NCBI GenBank assembly: GCA_963830165.1
Contig: CAWHKZ010000005.1
Coordinates: forward strand, 1-64,000
Origin: Bog-756 sp963830165
Lineage (GTDB): Bacteria > Actinomycetota > Acidimicrobiia > Acidimicrobiales > RAAP-2
Length of the DNA: 64,000 nucleotides
Direction of reading: 5' to 3'
Below are positions 35,667-44,907 of the stretch, in pieces (the stretch's first letter is position 1; every line of letters begins with the position of its first letter). The notes below the pieces were generated by a model. The model saw only the letters and a program-made list of their open reading frames with translations. It was not told the DNA's origin and made no database searches. The position numbers were made by a program, and so were the translations under genes.

Positions 35667-36515
35667 TTGACGACGTTGGAGGACGCATCGCCGACCCCGG
35701 CAGCAGCAGTGACCCCGGTGGTACTGGGCGGGGCCCGGGGCGGGCCCGACGTCCCGACGCTCCGCACCGACCGCTACTGGGTCCAGCCGGTGGTGACCTT
35801 CGTCGTGCTGACCTCGTTCGTGGCGTACGCCAGCTGGGCCGCCTTCGTGAACAAGAACTACTTCGTGGGCTCGGCGGCGCACCGCAACCTGATCTCGCCC
35901 TTCTACTCCCCGTGCCTGACGGCCAGCTGCGTTCCCGGCGCCAGCCACACCGCCACCATCTCGTGGTGGGAGATCAGCCCGGCCCTGCTGATCCTGATCT
36001 TCCCGTTGGGCTTCCGGATGACCTGCTACTACTACCGCAAGGCGTACTACCGGTCGTTCTGGCTGGCCCCGCCGGCCTGTGCCGTGTCCGACGGCCACGG
36101 GTCCTACACCGGTGAGTCCCGCTTCCCGCTCGTCCTGCAGAACGTCCACCGCTACTTCTTCTACTTCGGCCTCATCTTCAACGTCATCCTGACCATCGAC
36201 GCCGTCATGGCCTTCAGCCAGCCCGGGACGCCGAGCGGCATCGGCATCAGCGTCGGCACCGTGGTACTGATCATCAACGCCACCCTGCTGTGGCTGTACT
36301 CGCTCAGCTGCCACGCCTGCCGTCACCTCTGCGGCGGCGGCGTCAAGCAGTTCTCGCAGGCTCCCATCCGCTACCGGATCTGGAAGACCCTCACCCCGCT
36401 CAACGGCAAGCACATGCTTTTCGCCTGGATGAGCCTCGTCTTCGTCGCCTTCACCGACCTCTACGTGCGCCTCGTGGCCAGCGGCGCGATCCACGACTAC
36501 GGCTTCCACTTCTAA
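35667..36515 (+). CDS. Succinate dehydrogenase membrane anchor (Sdh2 type)
   Basis: 282 residues from TTG 35667, preceded by AGGGAGA. Five or so membrane helices are visible: VVTFVVLTSFVAYASWAAF, ISPALLILIFPLGFRMTCYY, FFYFGLIFNVILTIDAVMAF, TVVLIINATLLWLYSLSC and MLFAWMSLVFVAFTDLYVRL. His residues near helix ends (NVHRYFFYF, CHACRHLCGG) are candidate haem ligands. A single long anchor in front of sdhA-sdhB is the mycobacterial Sdh2 arrangement (Rv0249c-like). It holds the complex in the membrane and passes electrons to menaquinone. Confidence 0.85.
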   Translation: MTTLEDASPTPAAAVTPVVLGGARGGPDVPTLRTDRYWVQPVVTFVVLTSFVAYASWAAFVNKNYFVGSAAHRNLISPFYSPCLTASCVPGASHTATISWWEISPALLILIFPLGFRMTCYYYRKAYYRSFWLAPPACAVSDGHGSYTGESRFPLVLQNVHRYFFYFGLIFNVILTIDAVMAFSQPGTPSGIGISVGTVVLIINATLLWLYSLSCHACRHLCGGGVKQFSQAPIRYRIWKTLTPLNGKHMLFAWMSLVFVAFTDLYVRLVASGAIHDYGFHF

Positions 36516-36528
36516 GGGCGACGAGCAC

Positions 36529-38370
36529 ATGAGCGAGTACGAACAGCACGAATTCGACGTCATCATCATCGGGGCCGGCGGCGCCGGACTGCGGGCGGCC
36601 GTCGAGGCCCAGGCGCAGGGCCTGCGCACCGCGGTGGTGTGCAAGTCCCTGCTGGGCAAGGCCCACACCGTCATGGCCGAGGGCGGCATGGCCGCGGCGA
36701 TGGGCAACGTCTACTCCGAGGACAACTGGAAGGTGCACTTCCGCGACACCATGCGCGGCGGCAAGCTCCTGAACAACTACCGGATGGCCGAGCTCCACGC
36801 CAAGGAGGCCCCGGACCGGGTGCGCGAGCTCGAGGCCTGGGGCGCCCTGTTCGACCGCACGAAGGACGGCCTGATCCTGCAGCGCGACTTCGGCGGCCAC
36901 CGCTACGCCCGGCTGGCCCACGTCGGCGATCGCACGGGCCTCGAGCTGATCCGCACCATGCAGCAGAAGGCCGTGGCCGACGGCCTGGAGGTCTTCATGG
37001 AGCTCAAGGTGCTCCGCCTCCTCCACGACGCCGACGGCAACGTGTCGGGCCTGGTCGGCTACTGGCGCCCCTCCGGCGGCTTCGTGGTCATCAGGGCCAA
37101 GGCCGTCGTGCTCGCCACCGGCGGCGTCGGCAAGAGCTGGATGTACACCTCGAACTCGTGGGAGTCGACGGGTGACGGGCACGCGATGGCCCTGTGGGCC
37201 GGGGCCGACCTCATCGACATGGAGTGCGTGCAGTTCCACCCGACCGGCATGGTCTGGCCCCTGTCGGTGCGGGGGATCCTCGTGACCGAGGGCGTCCGGG
37301 GCGACGGCGGCGTGCTCCGCAACTCCGAGGGCAACCGCTTCATGTTCGACTACGTGCCCGACATGTTCCGGGCCGAGACGGCCGACTCCGAGGACGAGGC
37401 CGACAAGTGGTACGACGACCACACGGCCGGCCGACGGCCGCCGGAGCTGCTCCCCCGCGACGAGGTCGCCCGCTCGATCAACTCCGAGGTCAAGGCCGGC
37501 CGGGGGAGCCCGCACGGCGGTGTGTACCTCGACATCGCCACCCGGCGCACCGCCGAGGACATCCGGCGCCGGCTGCCGTCGATGTACCACCAGTTCAAGG
37601 AGCTGGCCGGTGTCGACATCACGGCCGAGGCCATGGAGGTCGGGCCGACGTGCCACTACATCATGGGAGGCGTCCGGGTCGACGCCGACTCCACCGCGGC
37701 CACCGTTCCGGGGCTGTTCGCCGCGGGTGAGGTGGCCGGCGGCATGCACGGCGCCAACCGGCTGGGCGGCAACTCGCTCTCGGACCTCCTCGTCTTCGGG
37801 CGCCGGGCCGGCATCGGCGCCGCCGAGTTCGCCCGGGGTCGGTCGGGTGACGTGACCCTCGACGAGGGCCAGATCCAGGAGGCCATCGACGCCGCCCTCG
37901 CCCCCTTCGCCCGTGAGGACGGCGAGAACCCCTACGACCTCCAGCACGCCCTGCAGGAGACGATGCAGAGCCTGGTCGGGATCATCCGCACCGGGTCGGA
38001 GCTCGAGGAGGCCCTCGGCAAGATCGAGGAGCTCGAGGACCGGGCCACCAATCTGGCGGTCAAGGGCGGTACCAGCTACAACCCCGGGTGGAACCTGGCC
38101 ACCGACCTCCCCGCCATGCTCACGGTCTCGCGGTGCACGACCATGGGAGCGCTCAACCGCAAGGAGAGCCGCGGCGGCCAGACCCGGGACGACTACCCCA
38201 CGGCCGACCCCGAGATGGGCAAGGTCAACTTCGTCGAGCGCATCGCCGACCCGTCGTCCGCCCGATCGGGCGCCGGCGGCACGCCGTCGGTGCGGTCGAT
38301 CACCAGTCAGCCCGAGCCGGTGCCGGTCATGCCGGACGACCTGCGGGCACTACTCGAGGAGGCCCTCTGA
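36529..38370 (+). CDS. sdhA: Succinate dehydrogenase flavoprotein subunit
   Basis: 613 residues from ATG 36529, 13 bp after the anchor gene. The FAD-binding start is DVIIIGAGGAGLRAAVEAQA. The His of GKAHTVMAEGG is the expected covalent FAD attachment point. VQFHPTGMVWP and HYIMGGVRVD are substrate-site signatures, and NRLGGNSLSDLLVFGRRAG is near the FAD C-terminal contact. It oxidises succinate to fumarate in the TCA cycle. It overlaps sdhB by one base (TGATG). Confidence 0.96.
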   Translation: MSEYEQHEFDVIIIGAGGAGLRAAVEAQAQGLRTAVVCKSLLGKAHTVMAEGGMAAAMGNVYSEDNWKVHFRDTMRGGKLLNNYRMAELHAKEAPDRVRELEAWGALFDRTKDGLILQRDFGGHRYARLAHVGDRTGLELIRTMQQKAVADGLEVFMELKVLRLLHDADGNVSGLVGYWRPSGGFVVIRAKAVVLATGGVGKSWMYTSNSWESTGDGHAMALWAGADLIDMECVQFHPTGMVWPLSVRGILVTEGVRGDGGVLRNSEGNRFMFDYVPDMFRAETADSEDEADKWYDDHTAGRRPPELLPRDEVARSINSEVKAGRGSPHGGVYLDIATRRTAEDIRRRLPSMYHQFKELAGVDITAEAMEVGPTCHYIMGGVRVDADSTAATVPGLFAAGEVAGGMHGANRLGGNSLSDLLVFGRRAGIGAAEFARGRSGDVTLDEGQIQEAIDAALAPFAREDGENPYDLQHALQETMQSLVGIIRTGSELEEALGKIEELEDRATNLAVKGGTSYNPGWNLATDLPAMLTVSRCTTMGALNRKESRGGQTRDDYPTADPEMGKVNFVERIADPSSARSGAGGTPSVRSITSQPEPVPVMPDDLRALLEEAL

Positions 38371-39347
38371 TGGCCGAGGAGATCATCCGCAGTACGCAGA
38401 GCGGCGAGGTCACCATGCGCGTCTGGCGCGGTGACGAGACCGGTGGCGAGTTCACCGAGTACGTGATGCCCGCCCAGGAGGGCGAGGTCGTGCTCGACGT
38501 CATCCACCGCGTCCAGGCCACCGAGGCACCCGACCTGGCCTGCCGCTGGAACTGCAAGGCCGGCAAGTGCGGGTCGTGCTCGGCCGAGATCAACGGCCGG
38601 CCGTCCCTCATGTGCATGACCCGCATGGACACGCTGCCTCCGGGCGAGACCGTCACGGTGGCCCCCATGCGCTCGTTCCCGGTGATCCGGGACCTCGTCA
38701 CCGACGTGTCGTACAACTACGAGGTGGCGAAGCGGATCCCGCCGCTCAGCGCCCGCGCGAAGACCTTGGACGAGGAGAAGGCCGGCGGCTACCGCATGGC
38801 CCAGATCGACGTCGAGCGGAGCCAGGAGTTCCGCAAGTGCATCGAGTGCTTCCTGTGCCAGGACGTCTGCCACGTCGTGCGCGACCACGAGGAGAACAAG
38901 ACCGCCTACGCCGGCCCCCGCTTCTTCATCCGGTCGGCCGAGCTCGAGATGCACCCGCTCGACACCAACGACCGCCGGCAGCTGCTCCAGGAGGAGCAGG
39001 GCCTCGGCAAGTGCAACATCACCAAGTGCTGCACCGAGGTCTGCCCCGAGCACATCAAGATCACCGACAATGCCATCATCCCGCTGAAGGAGCGGGTGGT
39101 CGACGCCAAGTACGACCCGGTGGCGTGGTTGGGACGCAAGATCCGCAACCGCTCCAAGCGGACCGCCGCCGAGGCGGCGGCCGAGGCACCGTCCCAGGGG
39201 CCGGCCGCGGTGCTGCCCCCGGGCGGCGTCCACGGCATCCCCCAGCCGCACGGCCACGGCGAGCCGGTGCTGGCCGCGTCGGCTCCGACCGGCCCGGCGC
39301 CCGCGACGCCCGCGGCTCCGGTGGTCGAGCAGGACGCCCCGGAGTGA
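38370..39347 (+). CDS. sdhB: Succinate dehydrogenase iron-sulfur subunit
   Basis: 325 residues from ATG 38370. Cysteines for three clusters are seen: [2Fe-2S] in CRWNCKAGKCGSC and the later MC, and the [4Fe-4S]/[3Fe-4S] sets in CIECFLCQDVCH and CNITKCCTEVCP. The first ~255 residues correspond to a normal SdhB. About 70 residues of Ala/Pro-rich low-complexity tail (ending VVEQDAPE) are extra. It passes electrons from SdhA to the membrane anchor. Confidence 0.95.
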   Translation: MAEEIIRSTQSGEVTMRVWRGDETGGEFTEYVMPAQEGEVVLDVIHRVQATEAPDLACRWNCKAGKCGSCSAEINGRPSLMCMTRMDTLPPGETVTVAPMRSFPVIRDLVTDVSYNYEVAKRIPPLSARAKTLDEEKAGGYRMAQIDVERSQEFRKCIECFLCQDVCHVVRDHEENKTAYAGPRFFIRSAELEMHPLDTNDRRQLLQEEQGLGKCNITKCCTEVCPEHIKITDNAIIPLKERVVDAKYDPVAWLGRKIRNRSKRTAAEAAAEAPSQGPAAVLPPGGVHGIPQPHGHGEPVLAASAPTGPAPATPAAPVVEQDAPE

Positions 39348-39369
39348 CCCGCCGAGCGGGGAGCCGTCC

Positions 39370-39789
39370 GTGCCCCGCTTCCTGACCCCGGAGTGGGTCG
39401 CCGGAGTCAACGCCGCCCTCGTCGGCATCGCCCTGCCGGCGCCGGGCCCCGACGCCGGGCTGGCGGCCGCGGCGGGTACGTACACCGTGGCCCAGGAGGT
39501 GCGGGGCACCCCCGACGGTGACGTCCGGCTGGTCCTGCACGCCGCGGACGGCGCCCTGTCGCTGGAGCTCGGACCGCTGCACGGCCCGGGCGGCGCCGCC
39601 GAGGTGACCATCGCCCTCGACTACGAGGACGCCGCGGCCCTCTCCGCAGGGCGGCTGTCCCCGGCCGAGGCGCTCACCGCCGGCCGGATCCGGGTGCGGG
39701 GCGACCTGTCGGTGCTGGCCGCCGCCCAGGAGCTGCTGACGGCCGCCAGGACCCACACCCGGGCGCTCGACGCCGAGACCACCTACTAG
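39370..39789 (+). CDS. SCP2-like sterol/lipid-carrier domain protein
   Basis: 139 residues from GTG 39370. The pattern FLTPEWVAGVNAAL at the start, a central beta region, and DYEDAAALSAGRLSPAEALT followed by AGRIRVRGDLSVLAAAQELL is that of the SCP2 domain, with the G-x-I-x-x-x-G-D signature. Such domains bind lipids or acyl chains. It follows sdhB by 22 bp and may be co-transcribed. The ligand is unknown. Confidence 0.75.
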   Translation: MPRFLTPEWVAGVNAALVGIALPAPGPDAGLAAAAGTYTVAQEVRGTPDGDVRLVLHAADGALSLELGPLHGPGGAAEVTIALDYEDAAALSAGRLSPAEALTAGRIRVRGDLSVLAAAQELLTAARTHTRALDAETTY

Positions 39790-39808
39790 CGCTTCGGACG
39801 GGAGGACG

Positions 39809-40216
39809 GTGGACATCCTGGCCGGACGCACCCTCCTCCATCCCGTCGACCTCGACCGGACCCTCGCCTTCTACCGCGACGGTCTCGGACTGGCCGTGTT
39901 CCGCGAATTCGGGCAAGGCGACCACCGCGGCGTGGTCTTCTTCGCCGGCGGCGGGTTCCTCGAGGTGTCGGGCACCGGGCCCCCCGGCGGCCGCCCCGGC
40001 GTGGCCCTCTGGCTCCAGGTGCGGTCGATGACCCGGTCCGTCGCCGAGCTGGGTGCCCGCGGCGTGGAGCTGGCCCGGCCCCCGGCGCTCGAGCCGTGGG
40101 GCCTGATCGAGGCCTGGGTGGACGATCCCGACGGGGTCCGCATCCACCTCGTCGAGGTCCCGGCCGACCATCCCCTCCGCCGCGACGCGCGGCCCGCCCC
40201 GGCCGCGTCCGAGTAG
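39809..40216 (+). CDS. VOC-family (glyoxalase-like) protein
   Basis: 135 residues from GTG 39809. One vicinal-oxygen-chelate domain: LLHPVDLDRTLAFYRDGLGL, GGGFLEVSGTG, WLQVRSMTRSVAELGARGVE and AWVDDPDGVRIHLVEVP. The C-terminal metal position is kept as D-P-D-G-x-x-I-x-L. Members are small metal enzymes or binding proteins, and the substrate cannot be told. Confidence 0.78.
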   Translation: MDILAGRTLLHPVDLDRTLAFYRDGLGLAVFREFGQGDHRGVVFFAGGGFLEVSGTGPPGGRPGVALWLQVRSMTRSVAELGARGVELARPPALEPWGLIEAWVDDPDGVRIHLVEVPADHPLRRDARPAPAASE

Positions 40217-40298
40217 GCCACGTCCACCGGGCCGGGACGGTGGAGCCTCCGGGCGCCCCGGACACGGTGCGGCCGGTGGCCGTGAGTAGCGTGGGGCC

Positions 40299-41033
40299 GT
40301 GACGACGCTGTCCGACGCGGTCGTTTCGGCGACCGCCTACTGGTCCTCGGTGGTCGTGGTGCTGGGACTGTGCGTGGCGGTGTGCGTGCTCGCCCGGCGT
40401 CGCCCGGGGCCCTGGACCGAGGTGGTCGCCCGGGTGGTCGGGCTGTGCCTGGCCGCCGACGCGGTCACGTACACCGTCGCCGAGATCCGGCAGGGCACGT
40501 GGTCGGCCTCCACCTCGCTGCCCCTCGCCCTGTGCAACGTCGCCGTGCTGGTGGCCGCCGTCGCCTGCTGGTGGCACGTACCGGTGCTGGTGGAACTGAC
40601 CTGGTTCTGGGGGCTGGCCGGCACCCTGCAGGGGCTGGCGACGCCCGACCTCGACGTCGGCTTCCCCCATCTCGTGTTCTTCGAGTACGTGGCCGGCCAC
40701 GCCGGCATCGTGGTCGCCGCCCTGGTCCTGGTGATCGGCATGCACCAGTGGCCCCGGCCGGGTTCGGTGTGGCGGGTCCTGCTCATCAGCGTGGCGTGGA
40801 CGGCGGTGGTGGGCGCCGCCGACGCGCTGACCGGCGGCAACTACATGTTCCTGCGCCGGCGACCCGGCGAGTGGACGCTGCTGTCGGTCCTCGGGCCGTG
40901 GCCCTGGTACCTGCTGAGCGCCACCCTCGTGGCCCTGGTGCTCTTCAGCCTGCTCTACGCGCCGTTCTGGCTGGCCCGTCGCGATCACGGCGAACCGGTC
41001 CACCCCCGCACCGGTGTCGATGCCGTCGCCTGA
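40299..41033 (+). CDS. TIGR02206/YwaF-like integral membrane protein
   Basis: 244 residues from GTG 40299 with six or seven membrane helices. The family signature LPLALCNVAVLVAAVACWW follows helix 2. HLVFFEYVAGHAGIVVAALV and a C-terminal ALTGGNYMFLRRRPGEWTLL, GPWPWYLLSATLVALVLFSL are also typical. The function is unknown. The MFS gene starts inside its 3' end. Confidence 0.75.
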   Translation: MTTLSDAVVSATAYWSSVVVVLGLCVAVCVLARRRPGPWTEVVARVVGLCLAADAVTYTVAEIRQGTWSASTSLPLALCNVAVLVAAVACWWHVPVLVELTWFWGLAGTLQGLATPDLDVGFPHLVFFEYVAGHAGIVVAALVLVIGMHQWPRPGSVWRVLLISVAWTAVVGAADALTGGNYMFLRRRPGEWTLLSVLGPWPWYLLSATLVALVLFSLLYAPFWLARRDHGEPVHPRTGVDAVA

Positions 41034-42294
41034 GACCGCCCCCGCCACGGGGCCCCGGCTCGTCGGGTGGCGGGACCGGGTGGTGCTCGGCGTGGTGCTG
41101 GCCGCCTTCGCCTCCGGGTTCGGCCAGTTCGGCGAGGTGGCCGCGCTGGGCAGCGTGGCCCGCACCTTCGGGCACGTGGCCAGGACGGGGACCCTGTCGG
41201 CCCAGGTCGGCCTGTCGGCCACCACCCTCGGCGTCGGACTGGCCATCATCCGGCTGGCCTCGCTCGGTGGCCTTCCCCTGACCGGTCTGGCCGACCGCTT
41301 CGGGCGGCGCACGATGCTGCTGGCCACCGTGTCCGTCGGACTGGTGGCGACGGTGGTGGCCGCGGCCAGCCCCGGCTACTGGTGGTTCGTGGTCATCTTC
41401 GCCCTCGGCCGCCCGTTCCTCAGCTCCACCAACGCCCTCTCCCAGGTCAGCGCGGCCGAGCAGACGTCGTCGACCGACCGGGCCAAGGCGGTGGCCCTCG
41501 TCGCCGCCGGGTACGGCGTGGGCGCCGGGCTCACCGCCATCATCCACAGTCTCGGCTCCTCGGTGCTCGGGTTCCGTGGGATCTTCGCCCTGGCCATCGT
41601 GCCGCTGGCCCTGGTGCCACTGATGGCCCGGTGGACGACCGAGCCCGACCGGTTCACCATCTCGTCCGCCACCGACCATCCCGTCCCGGTGCTCGGTGCC
41701 GTCGGGGGCACCTTCCGGGCCCGCCTGGCCGTGGTGGCCCTGCTGGCCTTCGCCATCTCGTTCGTGACCGGGCCGGCCAACACCTTCGTGTTCCTGTTCG
41801 CCCAGAACGTCGTCCACCTGGCCGGCGGGATCGTGGCCGCCATGGTCGTCGGCGCCGGGGTGACCGGCCTGGCCGGCCTGCTGGCCGGGCGGTGGATGTC
41901 CGACCATCTCGGCCGCAGGCCCACGGGGGCGGTCGGCCTGGTCGGCATCATCGTGTTCGGCACCCTGACCTACGCCGGCACGTCGGGTACCCTCATCGTC
42001 GGTTACCTCCTCAGCGTCTTCGCCGGGTCGATCTTCGCCCCGGCCATCGGGTCGCTCCTCAACGAGCTGTTCCCGACCTCGGTGCGGGCCTCGGCCGCCG
42101 GGTGGTTCCTGGTGGCCGGCGTCATCGGGGCGGTGACGGGCCTCGTCGTCTTCGGGGCCGTGGCCCAGGTGGACAACCGCTTCTCGCTGGCCGCGGTGGT
42201 GACGTTCCTGCCCGTGGCCGCCGCGGCGCTGCTGTTCCTCGCCGTGCCCGAGACGCGCGGTCGGGAGCCCGAGGAGCTGTGGCCGGCCGGATGA
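41014..42294 (+). CDS. MFS transporter
   Basis: 426 residues from GTG 41014 (or ATG 41020). About twelve helices are seen, with the MFS loop motif GLADRFGRRTMLLATV between helices 2 and 3 and the related GRWMSDHLGRRPTGAVG in the second half. The helix 11-12 region NELFPTSVRASAAGWFLVAG resembles the sugar-porter/organic-acid subgroup. It is a secondary transporter whose substrate is not predictable. It is coupled to the next gene by ATGA. Confidence 0.85.
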   Translation: MSMPSPETAPATGPRLVGWRDRVVLGVVLAAFASGFGQFGEVAALGSVARTFGHVARTGTLSAQVGLSATTLGVGLAIIRLASLGGLPLTGLADRFGRRTMLLATVSVGLVATVVAAASPGYWWFVVIFALGRPFLSSTNALSQVSAAEQTSSTDRAKAVALVAAGYGVGAGLTAIIHSLGSSVLGFRGIFALAIVPLALVPLMARWTTEPDRFTISSATDHPVPVLGAVGGTFRARLAVVALLAFAISFVTGPANTFVFLFAQNVVHLAGGIVAAMVVGAGVTGLAGLLAGRWMSDHLGRRPTGAVGLVGIIVFGTLTYAGTSGTLIVGYLLSVFAGSIFAPAIGSLLNELFPTSVRASAAGWFLVAGVIGAVTGLVVFGAVAQVDNRFSLAAVVTFLPVAAAALLFLAVPETRGREPEELWPAG

Positions 42295-42698
42295 GCCGCC
42301 GGTGGGTGGCCGCGGGCGGCGTGGTGGCGGCGGCGGCGGTGCTGTGCATCGCCGCCGCGGCCTCCACCCCGTTCACCCCGGGGGCGGAGGTCACCGTGGC
42401 CGCGGGGTTCCTCGTCGTGCTGGCCGCGCTGCCGCTGGGCCGGGTGGCGGGCCGGGTACCGGCGGGCGGGCCGGCGACACGGCCCGACGACGGGACCCGG
42501 TGGGGCTGGCGGTGGGCCGTGGTCGTCGCCCCCCTCGTGGTCGCGCTGGCCTGGGAGCTGGTCTGCTTCGCCCACGGGGACCGCGCCGCCTGGCCGACCG
42601 TCAGCTCCCTCCTCGACGACGTCGATGCCGCTCCGCTCGGCCGGGGGACCGCCTTCGCTGCGTGGCTCGGCCTGGGCTGGGCCCTGGTGACCCGGTGA
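42291..42698 (+). CDS. Small membrane protein
   Basis: 135 residues from ATG 42291. Helices occur at WVAAGGVVAAAAVLCIAAAA, VTVAAGFLVVLAALPLG and RWAVVVAPLVVALAWELVCF, with a last weak one near the end. It overlaps the MFS stop by ATGA and the next start by GTGA, so the three are translated together. It is a likely accessory membrane protein of unknown family. Confidence 0.65.
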   Translation: MSRRWVAAGGVVAAAAVLCIAAAASTPFTPGAEVTVAAGFLVVLAALPLGRVAGRVPAGGPATRPDDGTRWGWRWAVVVAPLVVALAWELVCFAHGDRAAWPTVSSLLDDVDAAPLGRGTAFAAWLGLGWALVTR

Positions 42699-42895
42699 CC
42701 ACCCACGACGCCGTCCTGGCCGTATGGGCGGCCGTCGGCCTGCTAGTGGTGGCCGGGGCGCTGGCCGCCGCGCTGTCGGGCGGCCGCCTGCCCGGGTACG
42801 GGGCGCTGGCCCGGGCCGCCACCCGCGGGCCCGTCCGCCGGACGGTGGTGACGCTGGCCTGGATGTGGCTGGGCTGGCACGCCTTCGCCCGGTGA
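42695..42895 (+). CDS. DUF6186-like tiny membrane protein
   Basis: 66 residues from GTG 42695. One N-terminal helix (AVLAVWAAVGLLVVAGALAA) and a C-terminal TVVTLAWMWLGWHAFAR, the W-x-W-L-G-W-H-x-F-x-R end seen in small actinobacterial membrane proteins (DUF6186, from memory). It is coupled by GTGA to the preceding membrane gene. Confidence 0.65.
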   Translation: MTTHDAVLAVWAAVGLLVVAGALAAALSGGRLPGYGALARAATRGPVRRTVVTLAWMWLGWHAFAR

Positions 42896-42946
42896 GCGGG
42901 GCCGCGCCGGCCGCGGCGGGGCCGGACGACCGGGTAGCGTCGGCCC

Positions 42947-43318
42947 GTGAACTCCGGGCCCGTCGTCGAGCGCCTCGACCACGTCCAGCTGGCCATGCCC
43001 GCCGGCGACGAGGACCGCGCCACCGCCTTCTACGAGGGGCTGTTGGGCATCCCCCGGGTCCCCAAGCCGCCCGAGCTCGAGGTCCGGGGCGGCTGCTGGT
43101 TCGAGCGCGGGGGCCTGCGCGTCCACCTCGGGGTCGAGCAGGACTTCCGTCCGGCGAAGAAGGCCCATCCGGCCTTCGCCGTGGCCGGCCTCGACGACCT
43201 GTGCGCCGTCCTCGAGGCGGCGGGGCACCCGGTCACCCGCACCGAGGACGTGCCCGGCATGCCGCAGTGGTACGTGGCCGACCCGTTCGGCAACCGCATC
43301 GAACTGCTCCCGGCCTGA
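42947..43318 (+). CDS. VOC-family (glyoxalase-like) protein
   Basis: 123 residues from GTG 42947: VERLDHVQLAMPAGDEDRAT, AFYEGLLGIPRVPKP, GLRVHLGVEQDFRPAKKAHP, FAVAGLDDLCAVLEAAGHPV and YVADPFGNRIELLPA. His in LDHVQL, His in RVHLGVE and Glu in NRIELL form the expected metal site. The substrate is unknown. Confidence 0.85.
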   Translation: MNSGPVVERLDHVQLAMPAGDEDRATAFYEGLLGIPRVPKPPELEVRGGCWFERGGLRVHLGVEQDFRPAKKAHPAFAVAGLDDLCAVLEAAGHPVTRTEDVPGMPQWYVADPFGNRIELLPA

Positions 43319-43345
43319 GCCACCCGGGGTCGGCGGGACCGCGAC

Positions 43346-43807
43346 CTAGGAGGCGGTGCGTTCGACCTCGGCCTTGACGGCCTCCAGCGTGGCCTGCATC
43401 CCTCGGCGGTTGGTCCGGCCCCGGGACCAGCCGAGCAGGGCCCAGTAGAGCCTGAGGGCGGCCGTCGGCGCGAGGCGGAACGACTCGGTCACGTCCGATC
43501 CCCCGTCCGTCGGCTCGATCACGTAGGACCAGTGGTTCAGGGCCTTGCCCCCGGTCAGAACGTCGAACCCGAAGACCGAGGCCGGCACGCAGTCCGTGAC
43601 CACGCACGTCGTCCAGTACACGGGACCCTTGCCGTTGCGCTTCACGTGACCGCGGAACGACGCGCCGACGGCCGGACCGGTGGCCCCGTCGAGCCACTCG
43701 GCTTCGAAGGTCTCGGGGCTGTAGCTGCCGATGCGCGTGACGTCGCTGACCAGCGCCCACACGTCGGCGGGTGCGGCGTCCATGGAGACGGTGACCGAGT
43801 CGTGCAC
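43346..43807 (-). CDS. SRPBCC (polyketide cyclase-like) protein
   Basis: 153 residues from ATG 43807. The fold signature is HDSVTVSMDAAPADVWALVS...IGSYSPETFEAEWLDGATGP at the start, a beta-sheet centre (YWTTCVVTDCVPASVFGFDV), and a long C-terminal helix (NRRGMQATLEAVKAEVERTA). The family forms hydrophobic ligand cavities. It is convergent with the VOC gene. The ligand is unknown. Confidence 0.8.
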   Translation of the reverse strand: MHDSVTVSMDAAPADVWALVSDVTRIGSYSPETFEAEWLDGATGPAVGASFRGHVKRNGKGPVYWTTCVVTDCVPASVFGFDVLTGGKALNHWSYVIEPTDGGSDVTESFRLAPTAALRLYWALLGWSRGRTNRRGMQATLEAVKAEVERTAS

Positions 43808-43854
43808 GGCCCCACCATAGGACCGCGGTCCCGGGCCGTGTCCGATCGACCGGG

Positions 43855-44907
43855 TCAGTCCGGCGCGGGGCCCTGGTACGGCGGTGAGGCAGCCACCCCG
43901 GCGAAGGCGGCGAGGGCGGCGGGCGACGAGGTCAGCACCTGGCCGGGCCCGCCGACCGGCGAGTCGAAGTACAGGGCGATCCGCACCCGCGGGAAGTTCT
44001 GTGGGATCTCATGGAGGAAGGCCGAGGTGATCCAGTCGGCCTTGCCCGTCGGATCGCCCGGCTCCTCGAGCGAGGCAGTCTCGGCGATCATGACCGGGAG
44101 CGACGTGAGCGCCGTGATCTGGGCGTAGCGGGTGGCCAGGACCTGGGTGAAGCTCTGCCAGGTAGCGGCGCGGTTGTAGCCGTCGAGGGCGATCCACGAC
44201 ACGTAGGCGTCGCCCGGGTAGAACGGCGCCGGGTCCCACCAGGCGCCGGCCGACGCGCACCAGACGAAGCGGGCGTTGGTGACCCCCTCCCCCTGGAACA
44301 GGGTCACGATGTGGCGCCACGCGGCCACGTACTCCGCGGGCGTGTTGCCGTTGACGTCGTAGCCCCACGGATACCACTCGCCGTTCATCTCGTGCATGAG
44401 GCGGATGTAGACGACGTGCCCGAAGGCACGGACCTGGCCGGCCCACGAGCGGATGTAGGCGTCGTAGCGGCCGGTGAGGATCTCGGCCAACGAGAAGTCG
44501 GGCTGGGCCGAGGCCGCCTCGCCGGGCGTCGGGGTCTCCTGGGGCTCCCACGTCACCATCGGGGTGGCCCCGAGCGAGACCACGTAGCGGGCGAAGACCC
44601 GTGGGAACCCCTGGGCCACACCGGTCGAGGACTCCCAGTCGGTGAAGGTCTGGTAGATGGCCAGGTGCCGCCCGATGCCGGCATCGAGCGCGGCGATGGC
44701 CGCGTTGGGCTCGCCGGGGGTCGGCGCGGGCTGCACGTAGGCGCCGAGCGAGATCGTGGTGGCCGTCCCGTCGGCCGACGCCGCGGGATCCCCGGTCGGT
44801 GCCAGGAGGGCGACGACGAGTCCGGCGGCCAGGGCGACGAGGACCCGGTGGAGGCGTCCACCGGCACGGGGGGCCGGTCGACCCCGGTCGGTGGTCGGGT
44901 GGTGCAT
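43855..44907 (-). CDS. Secreted GH26-like beta-mannanase/endoglucanase
   Basis: 350 residues from ATG 44907. A signal peptide or anchor at about 21-46 (VLVALAAGLVVALLAP...ASA) leads to a single GH26-type barrel. ISLGAYVQPAPTPGEPNAAI begins the domain. The acid/base Glu173 is in IRLMHEMNGEWYPWG and the nucleophile Glu276 in PVMIAETAS. WIALDGYN is also typical. It should hydrolyse a beta-1,4-linked polysaccharide outside the cell, whether host-wall, exopolysaccharide or plant material. The 244 bp upstream contains no gene. Confidence 0.82.
   Translation of the reverse strand: MHHPTTDRGRPAPRAGGRLHRVLVALAAGLVVALLAPTGDPAASADGTATTISLGAYVQPAPTPGEPNAAIAALDAGIGRHLAIYQTFTDWESSTGVAQGFPRVFARYVVSLGATPMVTWEPQETPTPGEAASAQPDFSLAEILTGRYDAYIRSWAGQVRAFGHVVYIRLMHEMNGEWYPWGYDVNGNTPAEYVAAWRHIVTLFQGEGVTNARFVWCASAGAWWDPAPFYPGDAYVSWIALDGYNRAATWQSFTQVLATRYAQITALTSLPVMIAETASLEEPGDPTGKADWITSAFLHEIPQNFPRVRIALYFDSPVGGPGQVLTSSPAALAAFAGVAASPPYQGPAPD

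Noticed and set aside
34001..36115. 704-codon plus-strand open frame
   Set aside because: Antisense to the MoxR gene and crossing into the SDH anchor in another frame. No family signature.
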